Counted from the stretch's first letter, positions 1-5,497 are shown. The stretch is 6,033 nucleotides of DNA from F1-120-MAGs023 sp038228615 (GCA_038228615.1 JBBRPC010000244.1:1-6033); one strand, 5' to 3'. The notes: generated by a model from the sequence alone, not told the origin. Numbers and translations are program-made.

Positions 1-2186
1 CCGAATGGCGTGAGGTCGATGCCGAGCGCCGCGACGCCACCCGTTTGGTTGTCGTGGATTGAATTCTGCGTAATCGTGTTGCGATTCGTGTATGACGAGG
101 CACTATTCGGCGGGGCAAGACCGTCGGGTTCCATTTGGAGACCCTGATCGTTGTAGGCAATCTCGTTGCCCGGCCCGATGACGTTGCGAACTGCTCCGGC
201 TTCGACGTTGATACCGAACAAGCGGTTTCCGGCCGGCGTGCCGTTCGCGGTGAGACCCACCTTGTTGTTTGCGATGACCGAGTCGTGCACACCTTTGTCG
301 ATCATGATGCCGCCCTCGCCCGCGTTGACGACGACGTTGTTGGTAACGGTGTTGTTTCCGGCATCCTCAGGACACGGCGCGTTGTTGCAATTCGGAAATC
401 CCTCGAGATGAATACCCCATTGCCCGTCTTGGGTGTAAGGGAATGCAGAGTTGCCCGACGGATCCGTACCGACACGATTTCCGATGATCTTGTTATACAA
501 GGTGTAGGGATTGTGCGAAACCTCGATGCCCTCTTGGAAATTGCCGGACGACACGTTTCCTTCTTGAAATCCGTTGCCGCCGATGACCGTGCCTTGGGTA
601 CCGGTGTTGATATCGATCCCGTGCGACTTATTGCCTCGACGTTGCGTTCCCGTCGGATCGAGCCCAATGATGTTGTTTTGAATGACGTTGTTATTCGTAC
701 CAATGTTGTAAGTCGCGACGCCTTGATGATTGCAGCCTGAGATCACGTTGCGGTTCGCAGCCCCCGGCATGCCAACGACGTTGTTGCTTGCGCCGCCCGT
801 CGAACCCTGGATCACGATGCACGACGAAGGGTTATAGAGCGCGTACGTGGGGTCGTAACCGCCAGTTGGGGTCAATCCCAAAAGGTTCCCGATGACAACG
901 TTGTTGTTGGCTGACGATCCATAAATCCAGATCGCGCGGTCGAACGCGTGCATGTTCAATCCACGGATCACGTTGCCTGCCGAGACAATGAAGAATCCGT
1001 CGATGCCATGGCCGCCCTGGCCGACGAGTTCGATCATGCGTACGCCATTGTCGAGCAGCGGGTCGGTGTTCGGCGTTGAGCCGGGTTGGCTGTAGCCGTC
1101 GATCGAAATGCCCCCGTTCGGATTGCTCAACGACGGCAACGCAGTATTCGGGGCGATCGTCTGTATCCCCGATCCTGGAATATTGAAGGTGATTGTGGAA
1201 GCACCTGCCGCGTGATTTGCCTCTTGTATCGCGGCACGAAGCGTGCACTCCCCGACTGTTGCGGTCTGGCATGTTCCGTTGATGACCGTGTCGGCAGCGT
1301 CGCCGATCGAATTGACAGTGAAGGCGACTGGTGGCGCCGCCGCGAAACTCATCCGGCGTACGCTCGGGCCGGCGGTGCTGATCTGGCCTGCGATTGTTTG
1401 GACGTCGCCGATTGTTGCGCACGGAGTCGGCGACGATGTCGTACACACCTGATCGGATTCGGCTCCTCGAACCCAGCCCGCGAGAGTCGCTGACACGTCG
1501 CTGACACGAGCGCGATTCATACCTGCGTGACGCAGGTGATCGACGCCGCTGGCAGCAGGTGAGCGTGACGGAGTGGCTGCGCGCGGCGCCGACACGAATC
1601 TGTTCGACGACCCGACCCGAATCACCGACGACACCATCGGCGTCGCTACGGCGATCTCAGCGCCCGTCGCGTCGATCAACGAGATGTCGTCGAGCCGTAG
1701 TTGCACGCGGGCTGCCTGCAACAATTCGATCTCGATCGTGGCAAGACGCACCGACGACCCGGGTGCTGACGTGGACCGGCGGTCGCAACCGGAACCACTG
1801 CAGCTCCAGCCTGCCACTACCTGGCGATCATTTGTCTCAACGACCGACAACGGGTGCAACGCACCGCCGCGCCCGCCGGGGATTGCGTGTGGTTCGTCGA
1901 CGCGCAACACTTCAATTGCGCGGTGGTCGTATCGCAGGTTCGCCTCAAACCCGGCGACGGAACCGCCATGCTGCACCGCAACGGTGACGTGCACGCGTGC
2001 TCCGACCGTTGCAGTCGGGGGAACATTCAGGATGACAGAAACTCCCCCGCCGGACGCTGGACGCTGCGTGACAACCGCAGCGTGCACCGACCCCGCGGAG
2101 GGATCGACAGACACGCCAACGGCCACGAGCAACACGCCAGCCAACACGCTGACATGTCGACGCCACCTGACGCTGTGTTCGATCAT
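1..2186 (-). CDS. Secreted cohesin-like / CSLREA / right-handed beta-helix protein (3' end outside window)
   Basis: The frame is open from ATG 2186-2184 to the window edge: 728 codons and no stop, so the C-terminus is missing. Residues 1-36 look like a signal peptide: basic RWRRH, a hydrophobic core at 12-27, and a possible cut after VHA-36. Residues 50-180 resemble a cohesin domain, with TATVGARVHVTVAV, then AGFEANLRYDHRAIEVL at 78-94 and LATIEIELL...LIDATGAEI at 148-178. A Cys pair (129, 134) lies inside. Residues about 185-287 are a Ser/Pro/Thr-rich linker. Residues 288-373 match the CSLREA type: FTVNSIGDAADT, CTLRAAIQEAN at 314-324, then IDGYSQPGSTPN at 362-373. From about 395 to the edge, Asn-rich beta-helix coils repeat motifs such as NNVVIGNLLGLTPTG and NNVIQNNIIGLDPTG. 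Such proteins are exported and often act at the surface (adhesion or glycan binding). No catalytic residues are recognisable and the ligand is unknown. AGGA lies 8 nt before the ATG. Confidence 0.9.
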   Translation of the reverse strand, partial: MIEHSVRWRRHVSVLAGVLLVAVGVSVDPSAGSVHAAVVTQRPASGGGVSVILNVPPTATVGARVHVTVAVQHGGSVAGFEANLRYDHRAIEVLRVDEPHAIPGGRGGALHPLSVVETNDRQVVAGWSCSGSGCDRRSTSAPGSSVRLATIEIELLQAARVQLRLDDISLIDATGAEIAVATPMVSSVIRVGSSNRFVSAPRAATPSRSPAASGVDHLRHAGMNRARVSDVSATLAGWVRGAESDQVCTTSSPTPCATIGDVQTIAGQISTAGPSVRRMSFAAAPPVAFTVNSIGDAADTVINGTCQTATVGECTLRAAIQEANHAAGASTITFNIPGSGIQTIAPNTALPSLSNPNGGISIDGYSQPGSTPNTDPLLDNGVRMIELVGQGGHGIDGFFIVSAGNVIRGLNMHAFDRAIWIYGSSANNNVVIGNLLGLTPTGGYDPTYALYNPSSCIVIQGSTGGASNNVVGMPGAANRNVISGCNHQGVATYNIGTNNNVIQNNIIGLDPTGTQRRGNKSHGIDINTGTQGTVIGGNGFQEGNVSSGNFQEGIEVSHNPYTLYNKIIGNRVGTDPSGNSAFPYTQDGQWGIHLEGFPNCNNAPCPEDAGNNTVTNNVVVNAGEGGIMIDKGVHDSVIANNKVGLTANGTPAGNRLFGINVEAGAVRNVIGPGNEIAYNDQGLQMEPDGLAPPNSASSYTNRNTITQNSIHDNQTGGVAALGIDLTPF

Positions 2187-2194
2187 TGCGGTTT

Positions 2195-2198
2195 TCCT
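2195..2198 (-). promoter_or_regulatory. Ribosome binding site of the surface-protein gene
   Basis: AGGA on the minus strand sits 8 nt before ATG 2186. It supports this start over the upstream ATG at 2205, which is in another frame and lacks a good binding site. The sequence just before it (ATGGAGC, minus strand) is complementary to a segment about 70 nt upstream, so access to the site could depend on RNA folding. Confidence 0.6.
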
Positions 2199-2280
2199 GC
2201 TCCATCGCTACCGTCGTCACCAGCCGCGAACCCAAGGCTGATCCTCACCCGAGATGTCGGGCGAGTGTCCAATATGGAGC
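2199..2280 (-). promoter_or_regulatory. Candidate structured 5' leader (possible three-way junction) of the surface-protein gene
   Basis: In the minus-strand RNA, 2280-2274 (GCTCCAT) is perfectly complementary to 2205-2199 (ATGGAGC), which abuts the AGGA ribosome binding site. This 7-bp pairing would enclose two stem-loops. One is at 2265-2244: a 9-bp stem with one G-U pair and a CATC loop. The other is at 2242-2219: a 7-bp stem with one U-G pair and a 10-nt loop. Only 1 nt separates the two. The pairing competes with a small hairpin at 2293-2276 (GGA/GCC arms against GGCTCC), which uses the same GCTCC. Mutually exclusive pairing of this kind is typical of translational switches. I recognise no known riboswitch class. 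A 7-nt match in a 180-nt gap can arise by chance, so this is inference. Confidence 0.35.
2244..2265 (-). other. 9-bp stem-loop in the intergenic leader
   Basis: On the minus strand, CTCGCCCGA and TCGGGTGAG pair around a CATC tetraloop, with eight Watson-Crick pairs and one G-U. On the plus strand the G-U position becomes an A/C mismatch, so the hairpin folds better in RNA made toward the surface-protein gene. No T-run follows, so it does not look like an intrinsic terminator. Confidence 0.5.
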
Positions 2281-2295
2281 CTATGGGCACTCCGC

Positions 2296-2343
2296 GCCAG
2301 GCGGGCAGCGTTGAAAAAGCCATCAACACGCCTCTGACCTGGC
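2296..2343 (-). terminator. Long imperfect hairpin 26 bp after the response-regulator stop
   Basis: The outer arms GCCAGG/CCTGGC (2343-2338 and 2301-2296) pair over 6 bp. After a 5x2 internal loop, the inner arms GGCGTGTTGA and TCAACGCTGCC pair over 10 bp, with one bulged T, one U-G pair and an 8-nt TGGCTTTT loop. It is the strongest fold between the regulator and the surface-protein gene. No U-tract follows it on the minus strand, so a classical intrinsic terminator is not supported. A U-less or factor-dependent terminator, an attenuator or an mRNA-stabilising hairpin are all possible. The U-G pair again favours minus-strand RNA. Confidence 0.4.
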
Positions 2344-2369
2344 CAAACAGCCCGATCAGCACAAAATAT

Positions 2370-3023
2370 TTACGCTTTTGGATGGCCTCGAATGAGACGG
2401 ACGGCACTCCCCCGGTCGGGCACCTGAAGTTTGCGCAGTATCGCCGCGATATGGCTGCGGACCGTGGCCGGACTCACAAAGAGTCGTGCGGCCATTTGTG
2501 CCGTCGTCAAGTCGAGTTCGAGGAGTTGCAAGACCTCCCGTTCTCGGTCGCTGAGCGATGCAGTCCTCGGCACGGATTGTGTGAGTCGCGACGATTGTGC
2601 CTGGTCACGAAACGCACCAAGCAATGTCCGCACGAGCACGGCCGGGAGCACCGATTCTCCTGCGAGGACGCTCCGTAACGAACGAACAAGTTCGTCACCA
2701 GAGACGCCCTTCAGGATGTACCCGACCGCTCCCGCGGCGATCGCGGCAAGCAAGTCGTTGTCGTCGCTCGATACCGTCAACATCACAACAGCTACGCCTG
2801 GTCGCAGACGAGCCAGTTCGCCAGCTGCGGCGACGCCACCGCCAGGCATGTTGACGTCGAGGAGTGCGATGTCGGCCCGTTCATCGACGACAGCACGCAC
2901 TGCGGAAGGCGCGTCTCGGACCATTGCGCATACTTCGAAGCCGCCGTGCTCCAACGCCTCTCCTACAAGTTGTCGGGTCGGTGCGTGATCATCGGCGACG
3001 ACGACACGGACTCTGTTGGTCAC
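2370..3023 (-). CDS. NarL/FixJ-type response regulator with LuxR HTH domain
   Basis: This 217-residue protein is a phosphorylation-activated transcription factor. The receiver domain (about 4-120) has the acidic pair D11/D12, phospho-acceptor D56 in LLDVNMPG, conserved T83 and K105 in YILKG. A short linker leads to a LuxR/GerE DNA-binding domain at about 154-210: SLSDREREVLQLLELDLTTAQMAARLFVSPATVRSHIAAILRKL, with the recognition helix near SPATVRSHI. Length and all key residues are normal for the family, so it should be functional. The GTG start overlaps the kinase stop in a GTGA tetranucleotide, and GGGAGG lies 7 nt upstream, which points to translational coupling. Its cognate kinase is the preceding gene. 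The next gene on the same strand encodes the large secreted protein, a plausible but unproven target. Confidence 0.93.
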   Translation of the reverse strand: MTNRVRVVVADDHAPTRQLVGEALEHGGFEVCAMVRDAPSAVRAVVDERADIALLDVNMPGGGVAAAGELARLRPGVAVVMLTVSSDDNDLLAAIAAGAVGYILKGVSGDELVRSLRSVLAGESVLPAVLVRTLLGAFRDQAQSSRLTQSVPRTASLSDREREVLQLLELDLTTAQMAARLFVSPATVRSHIAAILRKLQVPDRGSAVRLIRGHPKA

Positions 3024-4420
3024 GCCATTGCCTCCCAGCTCACTTCAACCGATGTACCCGATCCAACAACCGATGCAACAACGAGTTCAGCACCAATAGA
3101 TTCGGCGCGTTCATGCATCGATTGCAAGCCAAAGCGCGACGACGGAACTCCGGCCGAGGTATCGAAGCCGCGCCCGTCGTCGCGTACGACAACGCTCGCG
3201 ATTCCGTGATTGAGCGTCATCGACATGGTGACATGACGCGCGTTCCCATGGCGGCACGCATTCACAACCGCCTCGCGAACGATCCGGACCAACTGTTCAC
3301 GGGTGTCAGCTGAGACAACCGGATCAATGTCGCCAACCAAGCTGATTGCCACGTCGTGGCGTTCCGACATTGCGTCGCACGTTCGCTGCAGGAGCGCCGA
3401 CAATGACGCCTCAGAATCCGACGCCAACGAATCGATCGCGCGGCGAGATTCATCCAGCGCGCGTTCCGCGGCCGAAACCAAGAGGTACTGCCGGTCAGAC
3501 TGAGGTCCGGAACGGAGCTCAGCAGCGACAAACGCCAATTCCTGGGCGAGGCCGTCGTGAAGGTCCCGGGCGAGGCGTCGGCGCTCCTCGGCCACCGCGG
3601 TGGCGGTCCTCCCCTCCCAATAGGACGCAATTTCTATTGCTGCGCCGACCAACCAACACCCGTAGCCACCGAGGCGCACGACGTCGCCCGTGTACAGCCA
3701 CCGCGAGAACAGCGATGGGAAGAGCGCGAAGTTGACGCGAGCAACAGCACTCAGTGCGCAACCGAGCGCAAGCCATTCCGACAAGCGGTCGGCGTCGCGT
3801 TCGGCACGACGTACGAAACCAACGACTGCCGCGAACATGACGACGGCACCAATGCCCTGCACGACTGCCACGAACGGTTCGCGTCCGAACTGAGGATGCA
3901 GCGCCAGTGCCAGCGGTAGCTGTCGGGTTGTGTCGGCGGGCAACCGCGCGGCCAACGCGATTCCTGCCAACAGGAACGGGGCCCCGAGACCTGCGACGAC
4001 GAGTCTCGGAACTTCCTTGCCATCGACGCGACGTTCCGCGATGCGGCTCGCGGCCGCAGCGAGCGCAACTGCACCCATAATATGGAAGCTCAACGGCGTC
4101 CATGTCGCAACCCGCAATGCGATCGAGCCTCGAGAAAGTGCGCTCGGCAACAGCACGAGCAACATGTTGGCCAGGCTCAACACGCCAAGCCCGTAGGCGA
4201 CCAACAGGTCAGAGAACAGCCGGCGCACTCGGAATCGTCCAGCTAACAAGAACGACCCAAGCGCGGCCACGAGGGACGACGATGTCTCCAACGCGACCTT
4301 TAACACTTCGTTTCGGTACGCGAAGCGAAGTTCGTCCACCCAGATCACGATCAAGGTCGCGCCAAGACTGGCGATGACAGCAATTGCAACCTTCGCCCGA
4401 ACTCGCAATTTGGGTGTCAC
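3020..4420 (-). CDS. Membrane sensor histidine kinase, NarL/DesK class (HisKA_3 + HATPase_c)
   Basis: This 466-residue sensor kinase should phosphorylate the response regulator encoded directly downstream. About eight hydrophobic segments fill the N-terminal half (roughly 11-28, 40-61, 69-91, 104-124, 139-158, 185-203, 214-234, 248-265), with no PAS or periplasmic domain evident, so sensing is probably within or at the membrane. The HisKA_3 motif RRRLARDLHDGLAQELAFV carries phospho-accepting H288. The ATPase domain shows the N box REAVVNACRHG (N387), the G1 box DDGRGF (414-419) and FGLQSM (430-435). The ending SWEAMA overlaps the regulator start by 4 bp. I chose GTG 4420 because GAAGGGG lies 5 nt upstream. 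The frame stays open to ATG 4546, but those 42 extra residues would be translated from the tRNA-Leu gene (MVEWQTRRTQNPLPQG), a familiar annotation artefact. The stimulus is unknown. Confidence 0.92.
   Translation of the reverse strand: MTPKLRVRAKVAIAVIASLGATLIVIWVDELRFAYRNEVLKVALETSSSLVAALGSFLLAGRFRVRRLFSDLLVAYGLGVLSLANMLLVLLPSALSRGSIALRVATWTPLSFHIMGAVALAAAASRIAERRVDGKEVPRLVVAGLGAPFLLAGIALAARLPADTTRQLPLALALHPQFGREPFVAVVQGIGAVVMFAAVVGFVRRAERDADRLSEWLALGCALSAVARVNFALFPSLFSRWLYTGDVVRLGGYGCWLVGAAIEIASYWEGRTATAVAEERRRLARDLHDGLAQELAFVAAELRSGPQSDRQYLLVSAAERALDESRRAIDSLASDSEASLSALLQRTCDAMSERHDVAISLVGDIDPVVSADTREQLVRIVREAVVNACRHGNARHVTMSMTLNHGIASVVVRDDGRGFDTSAGVPSSRFGLQSMHERAESIGAELVVASVVGSGTSVEVSWEAMA
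3031..3036 (-). promoter_or_regulatory. Ribosome binding site of the response regulator, inside the kinase 3' end
   Basis: GGGAGG on the minus strand lies within the last codons of the kinase, 7 nt before GTG 3023. It fixes the GTG start and the 4-bp overlap with the kinase stop. The nearby ATG at 3027 is in a different frame. Confidence 0.7.
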
Positions 4421-4471
4421 CCGAACCCCTTCACTCTCGCCATGTGCGCGCCTGTGACCTGGGCTTGTTTG

Positions 4472-4552
4472 TACCCGAGGTGGGACTCGAACCCACACGC
4501 CTTGCGGCAACGGATTTTGAGTCCGTCGTGTCTGCCATTCCACCACTCGGGC
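4472..4552 (-). tRNA. trnL: tRNA-Leu (anticodon CAA)
   Basis: The minus strand folds as an 81-nt class II tRNA. Acceptor GCCCGAG pairs with CTCGGGT (one G-U), followed by discriminator A at 4472. The anticodon stem ACGGA/TCCGT encloses loop CTCAAAA, giving anticodon CAA (plus-strand ttg at 4517-4519), which reads UUG leucine codons. The variable arm has a GCC-GCAA-GGC hairpin, as expected for leucine. The T arm is GTGGG-TTCGAGT-CCCAC. The 3' CCA is not encoded (CAA follows the discriminator), so it would be added after transcription. The kinase start lies 51 bp downstream on the same strand, with no T-rich terminator between, so read-through is possible. Confidence 0.95.
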
Positions 4553-4588
4553 GAGTGCGCCTTTGAGCTCTTCAACGGCTGAACCGCG

Positions 4589-4594
4589 AACTTA
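4589..4594 (-). promoter_or_regulatory. Possible -10 box for tRNA-Leu
   Basis: TAAGTT on the minus strand fits the actinobacterial TAnnnT pattern and would start transcription about 30 nt before the mature tRNA, a plausible precursor leader. No TTGACA-like -35 is visible at 16-18 nt. This is a weak call. Confidence 0.25.
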
Positions 4595-4607
4595 GTTGAT
4601 GACTCGG

Positions 4608-4613
4608 TACCCT
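4608..4613 (+). promoter_or_regulatory. Possible -10 box for a leaderless mRNA of the small membrane protein
   Basis: TACCCT (TAnnnT) ends 7 nt before GTG 4621, which would place the transcription start at the start codon itself. This fits the lack of a Shine-Dalgarno sequence there. An in-frame stop at 4600-4602 rules out a start further upstream. No good -35 is seen, so the call is inference from spacing. Confidence 0.35.
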
Positions 4614-4620
4614 TTGCGAA

Positions 4621-4914
4621 GTGTTCCCGTTCGTGATCGGAATCGTTGTTGGAGCAGCCATCACGCTGTTGGCCGTCATCGTGATCGCACCTTCTCGTCG
4701 CGTTCGGGCTGAGCCGTCGCTCCCGTTGGAAACCCAGTTGAAGTTGCTACTCGGCATGGATCCAGATGCGCCAGCCCCGACGCTCAACAGCCCGACGCTC
4801 GACACCCCGGGGCTCGACACTTCGGCACTCCCCAACGACTGGACGTTCAACACGTCTCAGATCGAAACATTGCGCAATCTCGATGGCCCAACCGGCACCG
4901 ATCCTGAGCATTAG
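4621..4914 (+). CDS. Small single-pass membrane protein of unknown function
   Basis: This is a 97-residue protein I do not recognise. Residues 2-23 (FPFVIGIVVGAAITLLAVIVIA) form one strong membrane helix or uncleaved signal anchor, followed by the basic patch PSRRVRAE, which suggests N-out/C-in topology. The remaining 65 or so residues are polar and Pro/Thr/Asp-rich, with a short repeated pattern TLNSPTLDTPGLDTSALP at about 59-76. GTG 4621 is the most upstream start possible, because TGA lies in frame at 4600. There is no Shine-Dalgarno sequence, but a TAnnnT box sits 7 nt upstream. Its stop overlaps the fabZ stop on the other strand by 4 bp. Coding is supported by the clean hydrophobic segment and by how well it fills the space between the tRNA and fabZ. 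A GTG at 4633 is an alternative start. Confidence 0.65.
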   Translation: MFPFVIGIVVGAAITLLAVIVIAPSRRVRAEPSLPLETQLKLLLGMDPDAPAPTLNSPTLDTPGLDTSALPNDWTFNTSQIETLRNLDGPTGTDPEH

Positions 4915-5327
4915 CCCAACGCGAACAAGAGCCTGGCTCGCAATGATGATTCGCCGTTGACGGTCGCGACACCGTTGGCCCAGCCGCCCCGACTACTGAG
5001 CTGCTCCATGGTGACTTCGAGTTTGAGTTCGTCACCGGGCCGCACGACGCGACGCCAGCGAACTCGTTCGACCCCGCCGAAGAGTGGCAGTTTTCCAACG
5101 TAACGATCGTGACTGAGCAACGCGATCGCGCCGACTTGCGCCAATGCTTCCAATTGCAGGACGCCAGGCACGATCGGGTCTCCGGGGAAATGCCCTGCCA
5201 GCCACAGCTCATCACCACGGATTCGCCACCGGGCGCAACACCGCACCCCTGGCTCGAGTTCGTCGACAGCATCGACGAAGCGAAATGGCGGACGGTGTGG
5301 GAGCAGCCCAATCACGTCGTCGATCAT
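4911..5327 (-). CDS. fabZ: 3-hydroxyacyl-ACP dehydratase (FabZ-type hotdog protein)
   Basis: This 138-residue protein should dehydrate 3-hydroxyacyl-ACP to trans-2-enoyl-ACP in cytosolic type II fatty-acid synthesis. It is a single hotdog domain close to the usual FabZ length. It opens with LLPHRPPFRFVDAV (8-21) and carries the catalytic signature GHFPGDPIVPGVLQLEALAQ, with His46 on the loop and Glu60 on the central helix. The later strand FGGVERVRWRRVVRPGDELKLEV is also typical. A FabA-type isomerase is longer, and the PHRPPFRFVD opening favours FabZ. A specialised dehydratase of a lipid or polyketide pathway cannot be excluded. It diverges from fabD and ends tail-to-tail with the small membrane-protein gene, the stops overlapping by 4 bp. 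There is no clear Shine-Dalgarno sequence, but TACCGT ends 7 nt before the ATG. Confidence 0.92.
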   Translation of the reverse strand: MIDDVIGLLPHRPPFRFVDAVDELEPGVRCCARWRIRGDELWLAGHFPGDPIVPGVLQLEALAQVGAIALLSHDRYVGKLPLFGGVERVRWRRVVRPGDELKLEVTMEQLSSRGGWANGVATVNGESSLRARLLFALG

Positions 5328-5334
5328 GGTCTTG

Positions 5335-5340
5335 ACGGTA
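5335..5340 (-). promoter_or_regulatory. Possible -10 box for a leaderless fabZ mRNA
   Basis: TACCGT (TAnnnT) on the minus strand is separated from ATG 5327 by 7 nt, the same geometry as at the small membrane-protein gene. The short sequence between them has no convincing Shine-Dalgarno match. No -35 hexamer is obvious. Confidence 0.35.
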
Positions 5341-5390
5341 GTTGTCGCTCAGTACCAGCGGGTAACTGCGTGAGCCGCGAAGATGTCCCG

Positions 5391-5420
5391 TCGCTGGCGT
5401 AACCGACGTTGCTCCAGCGA
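5391..5420 (+). promoter_or_regulatory. Dyad symmetry / 12-bp stem-loop in the fabZ-fabD gap
   Basis: Outer arms TCGCTGG and CCAGCGA pair over 7 bp. A single C/T mismatch follows, then inner arms GTAAC and GTTGC pair over 5 bp (one T-G) around loop CGAC. The wobble position pairs only in plus-strand RNA, toward fabD. It could be an RNA hairpin in a long fabD leader or a DNA operator for a regulator of the divergent pair. No T-run follows on either strand, so a terminator is unlikely. Confidence 0.4.
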
Positions 5421-5441
5421 GTCGAACGGCTGCCCGTCGAT

Positions 5442-5497
5442 CAACCCACCACTGGCAACCCACCACTGGCAACCCACCACTGGCAACCCACCACTGG
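5442..5497 (+). repeat. Tandem repeat, four perfect copies of a 14-bp unit
   Basis: CAACCCACCACTGG occurs four times head-to-tail without change (5442, 5456, 5470, 5484), followed by a degenerate part-copy CGAACCACC at 5498-5506. Each unit contains CCACTGG, an odd-centred palindrome (CCA-C-TGG). The array lies between fabZ and fabD and ends 27 bp before the fabD GTG. Fourteen is not a multiple of three and no gene spans the array. Perfect identity suggests recent slippage expansion. Confidence 0.95.

Noticed and set aside
135..740. Plus-strand open frame of 201 codons, rich in Val and Asp
   Set aside because: It is antisense to the beta-helix coils; the Val-rich composition is the complement of AAC (Asn) codons. 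No domain or ribosome binding site is visible.
832..1446. Minus-strand open frame of 204 codons, Arg/His-rich
   Set aside because: It is a shifted frame of the surface-protein gene. The true frame carries the CSLREA and beta-helix motifs.
2187..2369. Sigma70-type promoter or known riboswitch (e.g. cyclic-di-GMP) in the gap
   Set aside because: I found no paired -35/-10 boxes, and the sequence lacks the conserved core of any riboswitch class I can recall. Only the hairpins are supported.
1573..2678. Several long plus-strand open frames opposite the cohesin-like region and the regulator
   Set aside because: They are shadows in high-GC DNA with low-complexity Arg/Pro/Ser/Thr composition. The opposite strand encodes clear domains.
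4472..4552. tRNA as an integration site of a mobile element
   Set aside because: I saw no integrase gene and no direct repeat of the tRNA 3' end in the window.
4384..4566. Plus-strand 60-codon frame containing VPEVGLEPTRLAATDFESVVSAIPP
   Set aside because: This is a translation of the reverse complement of tRNA-Leu, a known annotation artefact.
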